This document shows, piece after piece, positions 47,344 through 56,649 of a stretch of DNA of 64,000 bases; the stretch's first letter is position 1; each line of letters starts with the position of its first letter. The position numbers and the translations under genes are program-made. Location of the stretch: positions 28,469,188-28,533,187 of the forward strand of contig OY829654.1 of assembly GCA_963691815.1 (NCBI GenBank), in the 5' to 3' direction. The notes below the pieces were generated by a model that was not told where the DNA came from, searched no databases, and was given only the letters and a program-made list of their open reading frames with translations. The stretch is from Echiichthys vipera (lineage: Eukaryota; Chordata; Actinopteri; Perciformes; Trachinidae).

Positions 47344-47345
47344 GA

Positions 47346-47695
47346 TGTGAGCCTCACTGCTCACAGGACAGATGGGAAATGAGGGAGAGACAGCGTTTGT
47401 CGGTGGTTAACCGTTTATTCCGGGCTTTCCCCAACGTTCCTCAACATAAAACAAGCTACACAAACGAGCAGCCGTCCCTCTGACGGCCGTGGTCAGGTGT
47501 CCGCTGCCTCTTCCTGGGTCGTCGCCGCTCGGGTCCTCTCACAGGACCCAGCCTACTGCAAGAGGCAGAACCAGGTTACAAACATGCTTATGTAGCTGAC
47601 TGATTACCTGATTCTGCCCAGCTGTCTGATCACCGGCTGAGCCACTCCTCCCTCTCCTCCAGCAGTCGACACCTTAACCACACCCCACTGCCACA
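47346..47695 (-). repeat. 5' LTR of the Gmr1-like element
   Basis: 350 bp, same sequence as 42698-43047 by eye. It would hold the element's promoter. AATAAA on the minus strand lies at 47414-47419. Confidence 0.92.
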
Positions 47696-47700
47696 GTCTG
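47696..47700. repeat. Target-site duplication GTCTG (right)
   Basis: GTCTG directly right of the 5' LTR, followed by ATTTGATGCAATACCC, which continues the interrupted repeat. Confidence 0.85.
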
Positions 47701-47860
47701 ATTTGATGCAATACCCACAAGAGCAGAAGTACAAAACCCAAAACAAGCCCAGTCAAAGGTAATGAGAGTAAATGAATGCTTCTACTACTTGGATGTGCCC
47801 TTTTCGAACCTTGAGTACCGTCTGCAGGTGTTCTTCTCAGGCTGCACACAGCCCCTAAAA
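47701..47860. repeat. Right half of the interrupted repeat
   Basis: Continues the 42641-42697 sequence. Matches 41914-42060 with small differences, including an extra TAATGA-type insert and altered bases near 47800. Confidence 0.75.
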
Positions 47861-47864
47861 CTTC

Positions 47865-49190
47865 CATCAAGAGTGAATTAAAAGTTTATTAATAGTTGAT
47901 ATTTAACTTTTTAAGGGAAGTTGGAACTCTCTTACAAGTGGTAAATCACTTCAAGAGCATTTCTGTGGAAGCATATCTTGATATCTTGATCTTGTCGTTA
48001 ATCAGCAGCTCACAGTCCCAGCCTGTAGGGCGGGGTTGTCCTGTTACGGCGCGTGGTTTACTAGTACACATAATTTGTTCTTTTTGTGCAGAGCATGTCA
48101 GCGTCAGCAGGTGAAGCAAGCACATGATGAAGTGTTTAAGATTATACCCCGAATGAGTCATCATGTGTTTGACCACCTTTACACCACTTCAACACTGCAG
48201 ACATCTCTGCGGTTTATACGCGCATGTGTGAAACTCCTACAGTACACAAGTCCACAACCCAGATGTTAATTTAAACTCTCTGAACATTTGCTTCAGACAC
48301 TGGAAACCCTGCTGTGTTGAAATGTAGATTTTTCAAGGCACTGAGGAGGAACTGGGCTGGCGGTGGGCACTTTGGCATGTCAAGTGGCCTGAGGGTTTGC
48401 CCTGTTACAGTAAGTCTAACTATATCTGCCCTATATCCTCTCCAAATGGGTCAAACTAAAAAGCCAATTTTCCCAAAATCATGACACGTGCCTTTCACAG
48501 ACACGATCGAGTGCCCTTAGCAGTAAAATAACATTGAAGCAGACAAAAAAGACACTCAAATAGTTGTTTCTGCCTTACTGAGGACATGCAGGAGCAGAGC
48601 CATGTCATTGAGGGTAGGGAGTCTGTCCTTCACCGGTCTATCTTGTTTCAAGGTCCCTGAGGCGGAGAGCACCTGCCGGCGTGTCCTTCACTAGATACTG
48701 AATCCCTTCTATCTTCAGCGCTGCGCTGTAGCTGACCCTGACCCTTGACCTCGCTGTAAAGGAGGGTAAGTGAGTGGAACATATCTCCTTTAGGGATCAA
48801 TAGAATATCACACACAAAAAAAAAACGAGAGTGGGGTGTTTCTTCATGGAAATGAAGCATTTCTCTAGGGAAATTCCTTTTGGATTGCCTCCTGTGGGTC
48901 AGGACTCTAAATAGGTTGCGGGCCTATTACTGATGGATCCCCTCATGGTAAAGTGTTTTAATGAGCATGGCTCCCAGGGCTAGAGACTAGATTTGAGATT
49001 TAGGATGAGAGAGCTTACTAGAGCAGTGGGTAATCTATGACCTTTATCGACTACTGTTATGAAACTCAGGGATGTTGAAGGACAGTACAGGTTTGAGCTT
49101 TGGTTCTCTGCGCGAACCCAATTAGGTTGTGATTTCTCAAAACTGAATTGGGTCGGGTTTGCACAAATTATTTTTTTTAAATGCAGACCT
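47865..49190. other. Intergenic stretch, nothing recognised
   Basis: No exon, RNA gene or named repeat could be supported. Confidence 0.4.
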
Positions 49191-49194
49191 TAAA

Positions 49195-49562
49195 GTCTGT
49201 GTAATCTCATCTCATCTTCAACCTCTTATCCGGGGTCCGGTCGCGGGGGCAGCAGCTTTAGCAGGGGACCCCAAACTTCCCTTGCCCGGGCCACATTTAT
49301 CAGCTCTAACTGGGGGATCCAGAGGCGTTCCCAGGCCAGTGTGGAGATCTAATCTCTCCACCTAGTCCTGGGTCTGTGTAATCTCATCTCATCTCATCTC
49401 ATCCTCAGCCTCTTATCCGGGGTCGGGTCGCGGGGGCAGCAGCTTTAGCAGGGGACCCCAAACTTCCCTTTCCCAGGCCACATTAACCAGCTCTGACTGG
49501 GGGATCCCAAGGCGTTCCCAGGCCAGTGTGGAGATCTAATATCTTCATCTAGTCCTGGGTCT
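49195..49562 (-). mobile_element. LINE 3' end fragments, copies 2 and 3 in tandem
   Basis: Two head-to-tail units (49195-49371 and 49372-49562) each carry GTCTGTGTAATCTCATCTCA, the TCGCGGGGGCAGCAGCTTTA block and end at CTAGTCCTGGGTCT. Sharing of the left flank GTCTGTGTAATCTCAT shows a local tandem duplication of one insertion, not two independent insertions. Confidence 0.75.
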
Positions 49563-49564
49563 AA

Positions 49565-50640
49565 CCGTATTGGCCGTGTGCCACTATGTGTGACTGTTAT
49601 TCTTTGGATAGAAAAAGCAGTAGAAATTAGTATTTTTAACATGATCAAAATATTACAATCCTTTTTTCTCTAAGCCTGTAAAAAACTTGACTTAAGATGC
49701 TTTGGTATAATGATGAAATATGGTCCTGTTGCTGAGGTGCACGTTGGTGAATCACACTCCCCCTTTCCCTTGCACCACTTGGATGTTTTTTTCCCTGTAG
49801 TTAGTATCCCCTCCCCTCTATTCTCTACGTGGGCGGTCGATGGAGGCCAACTAACATGGCAGCAGATGAAGGGGCTACCCAGCACGGAGCCATTACGGTG
49901 TCATCAAGGGCGAGTTCACCCACGTGACGCCCTGACAAGCTCCTCTAGCGACACCGTGGTCGCAGCGCACAGCCCGGCCACACACAGGCACACTGCAGAT
50001 CTAACGCTTTTTGCACAAACTCACCCACCTTTGCACGTACAAACACACAGCACCCACCTCTCCTCTGCCTGCACAGATACAGTAGCTGGCTGCGCGGCAG
50101 AGCTCAGCAGGACTGGAATGTGACCTATTGTTACAGCAGCCATTTAGCAACAATAGAGGATCAGAGACAGTTAACACCACAATGCCTTCATGCTGATCTG
50201 TGCAGAAGCCTCAGTGCTACTGGCTGCTGTGGCGCCCTGCTGAGCTCATTTAACTACTTGGGAATCAGGTCGCTTGTGCAACTCATCAATTAATGATGCT
50301 TTTCCAACAATTACTTTAATGGCAATCATGGAATGGTGGCACCTCTGAAACACCAGAGGAGTTGTAGCCTATATTCGGATCTTAGACGGGAGCTTTGCAA
50401 CTTCAACTGAATACAGAATATGACCCGCAACTGAGATGAACATATTTTATGTATTGTTTGTCCGTTATGAGATAATTATTTTATTCAGAATCAGGGTGAA
50501 GAAAGACCTTTATCTTTTATGCCGCCATTTATCACCTTAATAGAACAGAATATGTATTGCTCATTCACTTACTTTAGTTGGCTCGCTACCAGGCTCCAAG
50601 GAAGTGCGCCAATGTGAAATATTCAATTCAATTTGCACAC
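49565..50640. other. Intergenic stretch, nothing recognised
   Basis: Open frame 49710-50123 (+) has no domain resemblance. No repeat was recognised. Confidence 0.35.
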
Positions 50641-50828
50641 TTACTCACTCATCTTCAACCGCTTGTCCCTGCGTCGCAGGGGGCTGGAGCCGATCCCAGC
50701 TGACATCGGGCGTGAGGCGGGGTACACCCTGGACAGGAGGCCAGTCTATCACAGGACACATAGAGACGAACAGAGACAGACAACCATCCACACTCACATT
50801 CACACCTACAGGCAATTTAGACTCATTA
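50641..50828 (-). mobile_element. V-SINE-like retroposon, copy F (truncated)
   Basis: Reverse-strand 3' part, from CTCATCTTCAACCGCTTGTC to GGCAATTTAGACTCATTAA. The head and central body are missing. Confidence 0.7.
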
Positions 50829-51024
50829 ATTTTATATATAGTGCCAAATCATAACAAAAGTTATCTCAGGACACTTTACAGAGTAGGCAAAGACCACACT
50901 CTATGACTTATTTATGATTTACATAGACCCAACAATTCCTCCGTAGAGTACGGTGGCAACGAAAACCTTCACTATAACAGACAGGAACGTCAGACAGACC
51001 CAGCTCTGTGGAGGACGGACATCT
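50829..51024 (-). repeat. 460-bp dispersed repeat, partial copy
   Basis: It starts TATAGTGCCAAATCATAAC and contains TATCTCAGGACACTTTACAG, CGTAGAGTACGGTGGCAACG and CTCTGTGGAGGACGGACATC. It matches the reverse complement of the 3' part of 17454-18186 and lacks the nested insertion. Confidence 0.75.
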
Positions 51025-51029
51025 GTCTG

Positions 51030-52130
51030 CACCAGTGAATAGTGGCCGAATGGTGGAATTACAACCACAGGTTCATGGGGCCTAAAAAAGATAACCATTG
51101 ACTTACATACTTACAAATAACTTAGTATGTTTTTAAATGTGTATGCCGATGTCCATGGGCGGTATCTGAGACAATGGGCCTCTGGGAAAAGACATGTAAG
51201 AGGCCCCTCACCTCTGTCTACGTAGAAACAAGACACCCAAATTCAAAGAGTCTACTTTAAGTCATTTTGTACACATGTAAGGTCCTTTTGTGGTCAATGT
51301 GCACTTATTTATAGATAGTTTTCTATTCTGTTTCTCTTTGTGTTCATTTTTTTGTCCATTTTTAGTTGTTTATTTTGCATATATTTTTAGTCAGTAGCAA
51401 TCAAATAAGGTCAAAAGCGCTGAAATTCACTATAAAGCTCTGTAAAGTCGAGCGGAGCTGCAGGTTTGGGGTAAAAGTTCTCTGTAGGTTTATCACTAGT
51501 GAGCGACTCCTTCCCCTTTTTTTCAGTCATCCCATACATAATCATAAAATGTCCATAACAGCCGCTTTAAGTTTAGCAGATTGTAGAATTTCACTATGTA
51601 CTAAATGTTCCTGCACACACATTATTCTATAAGACTCATACAAGTCAATTGTATGATATATGTAATTTGAGTCCAAATCAGTATGATCAGTCATTCATTT
51701 AATAAAAGCATTCATAGATTCTATGAATAATGACGCACAAAACACATCGGAAATACAGACGTATGGTTCCAAGTGGGTCACATCAGGGAAGAAGTTGCGG
51801 GGACATGGAGGAAGAATGCGGAACAGCTGCTTTACAGTCAACAGCCAAGTCGCTGGCCGTCCGAAAGACCCAGTATGAGGAAGTGATTCTAAATTTGCTG
51901 GAAGGGAACTGGAAAGCAGTTGTCAATGGGGATTTCTTTGAACCTCGTTTCCATTTGTACAACAATGAAGTGCGTTACCCTGCGAAAAGGAAGTTGGTAT
52001 TATTATCATGAGATGTCACACTGGTGTTGAGGTCGAACGTGCATCAGACCAAATAAACAATGTTGTTGAACATCACGGGGCCAAGGACGGGAAAACAAGC
52101 TTCTTATATTATTTGCTCATGCCAACTTTT
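51030..52130. other. Intergenic stretch, nothing recognised
   Basis: Short open frames only. No repeat family or exon was recognised. Confidence 0.4.
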
Positions 52131-52136
52131 AGACAG

Positions 52137-52310
52137 GGAGGAGGCCTCGGGGAAGACCCAGGACTAGGTGGAGAGATTATATCTCCACACTGGCCTGGGA
52201 ACGCCTTGGGATCCCCCAGTTAGAGCTGGTTAATGTGGCCCGGGAAAGGGAAGTTTGGGGTCCCCTGCTAAAGCTGCAGACCCCGGATAAGTGGATGAAA
52301 GTGAGATGAG
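52137..52310 (+). mobile_element. LINE 3' end fragment, copy 5 (+ strand)
   Basis: Opposite orientation to the other copies: GAGGAGGCCTCGGGGAAGAC, through GGCCTGGGAACGCCTTGGGA, to GACCCCGGATAAGTGGATGA. It is 5'-truncated and frame-damaged. Confidence 0.7.
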
Positions 52311-52314
52311 AGAT

Positions 52315-53245
52315 GAACTTTTAGACACAATTTAAAAACAAACAGTGCGGAGAAATAACACAAGGTGCTGTTGGAACAAAACACTCATTGTCAAAGATTA
52401 TCATATCATTTCCAATTTGCCCCGGAGGTGCGCAGGTATGACTGATGGCTCATTATGTGGTAGGGAGAGAGAACATACTGTTCGTTTTAATCATTCCTAA
52501 GAACAGAGTGAGACTAAAAATAAAAGAGAAGAACTTCATGTGAATGCGTAACGTGTCAAACGTCTGGAAAAAAAAAGGTGTTTGAAACCAGACGCAGCCA
52601 GAAACCAGACTTAGATAAAGCAGGAATAGAGAAGCAGACCTTCCTCCGCAGGGGCTTTGAGTTCATGTTCTTACACCATCAGCTACACTCTACAACATGG
52701 GACTGTCCACTTAAAGATAGTAAATCAAAGAGGACGTGACTCAACCGCGAGTACTGAACAACAGCAGCTGCACACATGCACACCTCTTTCTGTTTATGAG
52801 TCACAGTGCGAGTGTGAAAGTAAAGCACGGTGAACAATGGAGACACAACGGTTCGACCACGTGAAAAAGGGAGCAGAGAAACAAACGGCACGAGTTACTC
52901 CAGCGCATAACTGACCTGGGGTGTGTTTGTTTTTGTGCGTGGGATGGGTGGGGTGTGAGAACGTACGGCGGAGGACAGATGGGTGTGGCACATTTTTCGC
53001 AAAATATGCATTTGTTGGTTTTTTTTAAGGTCAATGTTTTGTTAGTGGAATTACTTCAGTGACGTCTTAATTGTAGTTCACACACACACACTCACACATA
53101 CACAGACACACAAACACACACACACACACTGCCAGGTGAAAATAATACACTGCTCCTCCTACTGACATGTTTTCATAATAAACATGCACTGAGATGATCT
53201 TACAGTGTTTTGAATGGGTTCCCCCTGTATTGTCCTATACTCTTC
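52315..53245. other. Intergenic, short CA-rich tract
   Basis: Interrupted CACA-rich tract at about 53080-53130. Nothing else was recognised. Confidence 0.4.
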
Positions 53246-53249
53246 TAAC

Positions 53250-53568
53250 TCATCTCATCTCATCTTCATCCATTTATCCGGGGTCGGGTCGCGGGGGCAG
53301 CAGCTTTAGCAGGGGACCCCAAACTTCCCGTTCCCGGGCCACATTAACCAGCTCTAACTGGGGGATCCCGAGGCGTTCCCAGGCCAGTGTGGAGATATAA
53401 TCTCTCCATCTAGTCCTGGGTCTTCCCCGAGGCCTCCTCCCAGCTGGACGTGCCTGGAACACCTCCTTAGGGAGGCGCCCAGGGTTCATCCTTACCCGAT
53501 GATCCTGAACCACCTCAACTGACTCCTTACAACGCAAAGGAGCAGCGGCTCTACTCCGAGTTCCTCAC
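53250..53568 (-). pseudogene. LINE ORF2 C-terminal fragment, copy 4 (best preserved)
   Basis: On the minus strand 53537-53274 stays open for 87 codons. It encodes a Arg/Pro-rich piece with GRPRTRWRDYI, LAWERLGIPQLEL, VAREREVW and LLPPRPDPG, then the GAT/GAG simple tail. This pattern is the C-terminus found after the reverse transcriptase in an abundant fish non-LTR element. The RT domain itself is absent, so this is a dead 5'-truncated copy. I do not assign the LINE clade. Confidence 0.75.
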
Positions 53569-53569
53569 G

Positions 53570-54308
53570 GATGCTGAACTTCTCAACAAGTTGGCTTTCC
53601 ATCAGTTGCCATATGGCCCGTACATAAACACCTGCAATCATGGACATTTTGCCTTTAGTGCTCCTTTTTAAAAAAAAACATTAAAAATTATGGATTTTTT
53701 TGCATGCGTGCTTTTACGCGGAGCTGCCTTGTGTTCTTTTCTTTAGCATATTCTGATTGCTGTATGATGATATTTGCTGAATTTCATGTTATGAAATTAA
53801 TTAAATTATTATTGCTATCATATAACTATTAAAGCATTTGTATCCTGCTGTAGCATAATGTGATTGTGCTTTAATCATATCTAATTTAAGTTTTTTTGCA
53901 CCCTTTTACGTCTGCGTGCAACAAACCAGGCTTTCAGCTGTTTAGAGCAAGTTCTCTGGAAGTCAGGTGACATAGTATGACAAGCCTCAAACCTATTTAA
54001 CCCAAACCACAATCTCTTCCTAAAAACATTTCTTAAGTTTAGACAACAAAACTACACAGTTTAATCAATTTTAAACACAGCACGTGAGCATCGTGTACAG
54101 TCAGTGCACCAAAAACATGAGAACAATGAGAACACGTTTTGAGCAAAATCCTGCACAACACAGGCTAAAGCTGGCTATCAGGTTAAGTTACCAGATTTAT
54201 TTATGTTTTTAACATAATATTACAACTCTCAGACAGTCAGAAGTGTGCTTAACAAAGCTTGCAGGGAGCAAGAAGACCTTGTGCATGTTGAATAAGGCAT
54301 GATGGGGC
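53570..54308. other. Intergenic, AT-rich
   Basis: Repeat-like text at 53985-54060 (AACCCAAACCACAATCTCTT) is the reverse echo of 35840-35890. No gene. Confidence 0.4.
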
Positions 54309-54311
54309 TTA

Positions 54312-54784
54312 GGGTGCACTCACACTGACCATTCGTACTGTGCCCAAGCACGCTTCACGGATAAAGTCTAGTTTGTTGCCCAGTGTACAGCTGTTCCGTG
54401 CCCGGGCATGGCAGGCTTGCCGACCGCGGCCCGGTTGAGAGAGGTGAGCGTGCACATGTGTACAAGCACGAGAGGGAGCATTGACGTGTTGATTGTCCTG
54501 ATGTCTATTTATATGCGTCTTTAAAAAGATGTGCCGAACGGTCCGCGGCGGTTTGATGTGGAGGTGGAGTGTTTACTGCAGATTTTGTCAGATGAAAATA
54601 TTCAAAAACAGTTGGACAAAACTAAATCTCCGAGGGGTGATGACATATAAGCAATGCACATTCAAGCCGCGGCCCAGATCATTTCAAGTAATGAGAGTAC
54701 AAACAGGCATGGGGAGAAGAGGGAGGGGGGTACAATCACCCTAAAGCACAGGGTAAGGTACGATTGGGCAGTGTGAGTGCGCCC
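54312..54784. mobile_element. PIF/Harbinger-like MITE with clear TIRs
   Basis: 473-bp element bounded by TTA at 54309-54311 and 54785-54787. The termini GGGTGCACTCACACT and AGTGTGAGTGCGCCC are inverted repeats with one mismatch in 15. The body matches 38128-38599. It has no transposase frame. It is the best-defined member of the family that also has fragments at 11509, 18776 and 19165. Confidence 0.75.
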
Positions 54785-54789
54785 TTATT

Positions 54790-55355
54790 TGCATTGGGAA
54801 TGCCCATGCTAAACATGTGTAAAACAATGGTAATGTGAGAGTGCTCAGACACCGCTGTCTACCATGTTGGATGCCTAAGATGAGGGACTGTGATACCTCA
54901 GATGACATGAGATCTCCAAATAAGACGCACCAACTATTCCACATCCAATGCCAAAAAACATATACACCACCCTGCAGGTTGTTTTTCTGCATTCTAACGA
55001 GGGAGCATGGGGTAATCCCTTCTCATTAAGTCTCAGCCACACGATAGAAGCCTATTTATATTGTATGAACCCGATAACCTGAGCGAAGGTTATTAGTGAT
55101 ATAAAACATAGACTGGAAGCAGCAACAGTGTCCTGGGTGTGACACCAGAAGCGAAAGCCGGATAGAGAGCGTGTGTGTGCCAAGGATCTGGCGTACTGAC
55201 ATGACCACAGGCAGCAAATGTGGAACGCGAACACTTGCACTGATGAGTCAGAGTCATTAAACCTATTTGTTTAAAGAACACATTTGTTGGAACATTCAGA
55301 AACTTCAGTTGGAAAAGCAAAGAAACAATAAAAGCACATCGTAATGACGTTATCA
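54790..55355. other. Intergenic stretch, nothing recognised
   Basis: No exon or repeat could be supported. Confidence 0.4.
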
Positions 55356-55359
55356 GGTG

Positions 55360-55855
55360 GTAATAAAATAAATATGACATGTACGGAGAGAATGGAAGTG
55401 AACCCACTGGAGGTTTTAAATGAATGACAATGAAGAAGGACTGAATATGACAGTAACATTATCAGGCTTAATAGTGTTCTTCCAGAAAAGGTTATTGTAC
55501 AGACTGTTCCCTTGCATTTTCATACATAGCAACAACATGTAATGCCCATTAACACATATTTATTACATGTGTGTTCCACGTTTTGCACTGAAAGTCGTGT
55601 GTATTCCACGTATTGAATCTCCACTTTAGGAGAAAGGTTGGTAACCTGACTCTCGCCAGATGACTTTCGTTCCACCTTGCTTCCGTCTTGACTCCGCCTA
55701 GCTCCACTCAACCACCTGGATTCGCTCCATAGGAAAGTGATTTCAGAGTCCGCAAAAAATGGTCAGGCCAATCAGGAGTTTGAGATAGGGGTTTTATAGA
55801 AGTGACGTAGCAGAGAAACGACTGTGGCGGCTCGCATCGAGGAAGCAAACGTCAA
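55360..55855 (+). repeat. Duplicated segment, copy 1 (pair with 59567-60085)
   Basis: Starts GACATGTACGGAG(A)GAATGG and runs through GCTTAATAGTGTTCTTCCAG, TCGTGTGTATTCCACGTATT and CCTGACTCTCGCCAGATGAC to GTGGCGGCTCGCATCGAGG. It matches 59567-60085 in direct orientation, 4.2 kb away, with roughly one difference per 15-20 bp and a 30-bp indel near 55616. Confidence 0.8.
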
Positions 55856-56194
55856 CATCGATGCTGCTATTTCATCTGTGCTGTCCAAGCTTGCGAACCT
55901 TTCGTTTTTAAAAGGAAAACCAGAGAACGGCTCTGAAGGCTTTTGTTGGTGGAAACAATGTCGGCTGTTCTGTTTGGCTTTTCCCTGCGTCACTCATCAA
56001 CGGGTCACGGGTTGGTTTCGATGTGAGTGGTTGAGGTAGCACGTCAATAAAGATGACTGACAAGTGGTTTAACCAATCATTTGCAAGGATTTTTGATAAG
56101 GCCCAGCCTCCTGAAATCACTTTATTATGGAGCGATCCCAGATGGATGAGGGAAGCAAGGAGGAACCAAATTCATCTGGCGAGAGTCAGGTTAG
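55642..56194. mobile_element. TIR element (hAT-like MITE) with 8-bp flanking repeat
   Basis: The left end TAACCTGACTCTCGCCAGAT and right end ATCTGGCGAGAGTCAGGTTA pair perfectly over 22 bp, and over about 31 bp with two mismatches. AAGGTTGG lies on both sides (55634-55641, 56195-56202). The interior has no transposase. An 8-bp duplication fits hAT elements. The left half is repeated in the duplicated segment at 59.6-60.1 kb. Confidence 0.7.
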
Positions 56195-56204
56195 AAGGTT
56201 GGGG

Positions 56205-56460
56205 CGGTGAATTGGTGAGGGCATGGTTTGCTTCCAGTTGCAGTTCAAGTCCCGGACGTACAAAGCCAAATGACCACAACCTTTTTTCTAATCCTAACAA
56301 ATTCGTTTTAATGCCTAAACCTAACCGTTACCCATTTGGGGGCTAAAACTGATCACACATACGTAGTTTTGGTGCCTAAACCTTACCCACAAGCAACCGT
56401 CACGTCCACTTACAGACTGCACCCGTCTCGCTTTCCACTTCCGTTTGCCGCTTGGTAAGA
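56205..56460. repeat. Decayed repeat with CCTAAACCTAACC motifs
   Basis: Text with recurring TGCCTAAACCTAACCG and GTGCCTAAACCTTACCC. A similar block lies at 63860-63990 (TTGCCTAAACTTAACCG). Boundaries not found. Confidence 0.35.
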
Positions 56461-56565
56461 TATCGATACCGACTTTTCCATGATATCCTATGAACCAGTA
56501 GAAGAGAATACGTTGGTATTATAACTGATAGAAATGATGGCTACAATTATGGCAATAAGACCTGA

Positions 56566-56642
56566 GTTGGGAGGTGGGGATCGAATCGCCGATCTCTCAA
56601 AAGGAGGACGACCCACTCCACCACTGATCCACAGTTGCCCCA
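56566..56642 (-). mobile_element. tRNA-derived SINE head fragment
   Basis: Reverse complement of the head of the SINE at 16703, with B box GGGGATCGAATCGCC and A box region ACTGATCCACAGTTGCCCC. The body and tail are absent. Confidence 0.65.
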
Positions 56643-56649
56643 TGACATA

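Larger units (their letters stand above)
42698..47695 (-). mobile_element. Complete Gmr1-like Ty3/gypsy LTR retrotransposon
   Basis: A 4998-bp element on the minus strand: 5' LTR (47346-47695), primer-binding site, single Gag-Pol frame, purine-rich tract, 3' LTR (42698-43047), with GTCTG duplicated on both sides. The two 350-bp LTRs look identical by eye. The pol order is protease, integrase, reverse transcriptase, RNase H. Ordinary Ty3/gypsy elements have integrase last. Integrase-before-RT within a gypsy-type pol defines the Gmr1-like group, first described from cod and found in deuterostomes. There is no envelope gene. The copy appears young and potentially competent. Confidence 0.92.

Noticed and set aside
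46478..47382. Long + strand frames of 160-210 codons
   Set aside because: Antisense to the GC-rich gag region of the Gmr1-like element; no domain.
42698..47695. Endogenous retrovirus
   Set aside because: No envelope frame. The integrase-before-RT order and gypsy-type motifs indicate a Gmr1-like LTR retrotransposon, despite the tRNA-Lys primer site shared with some retroviruses.
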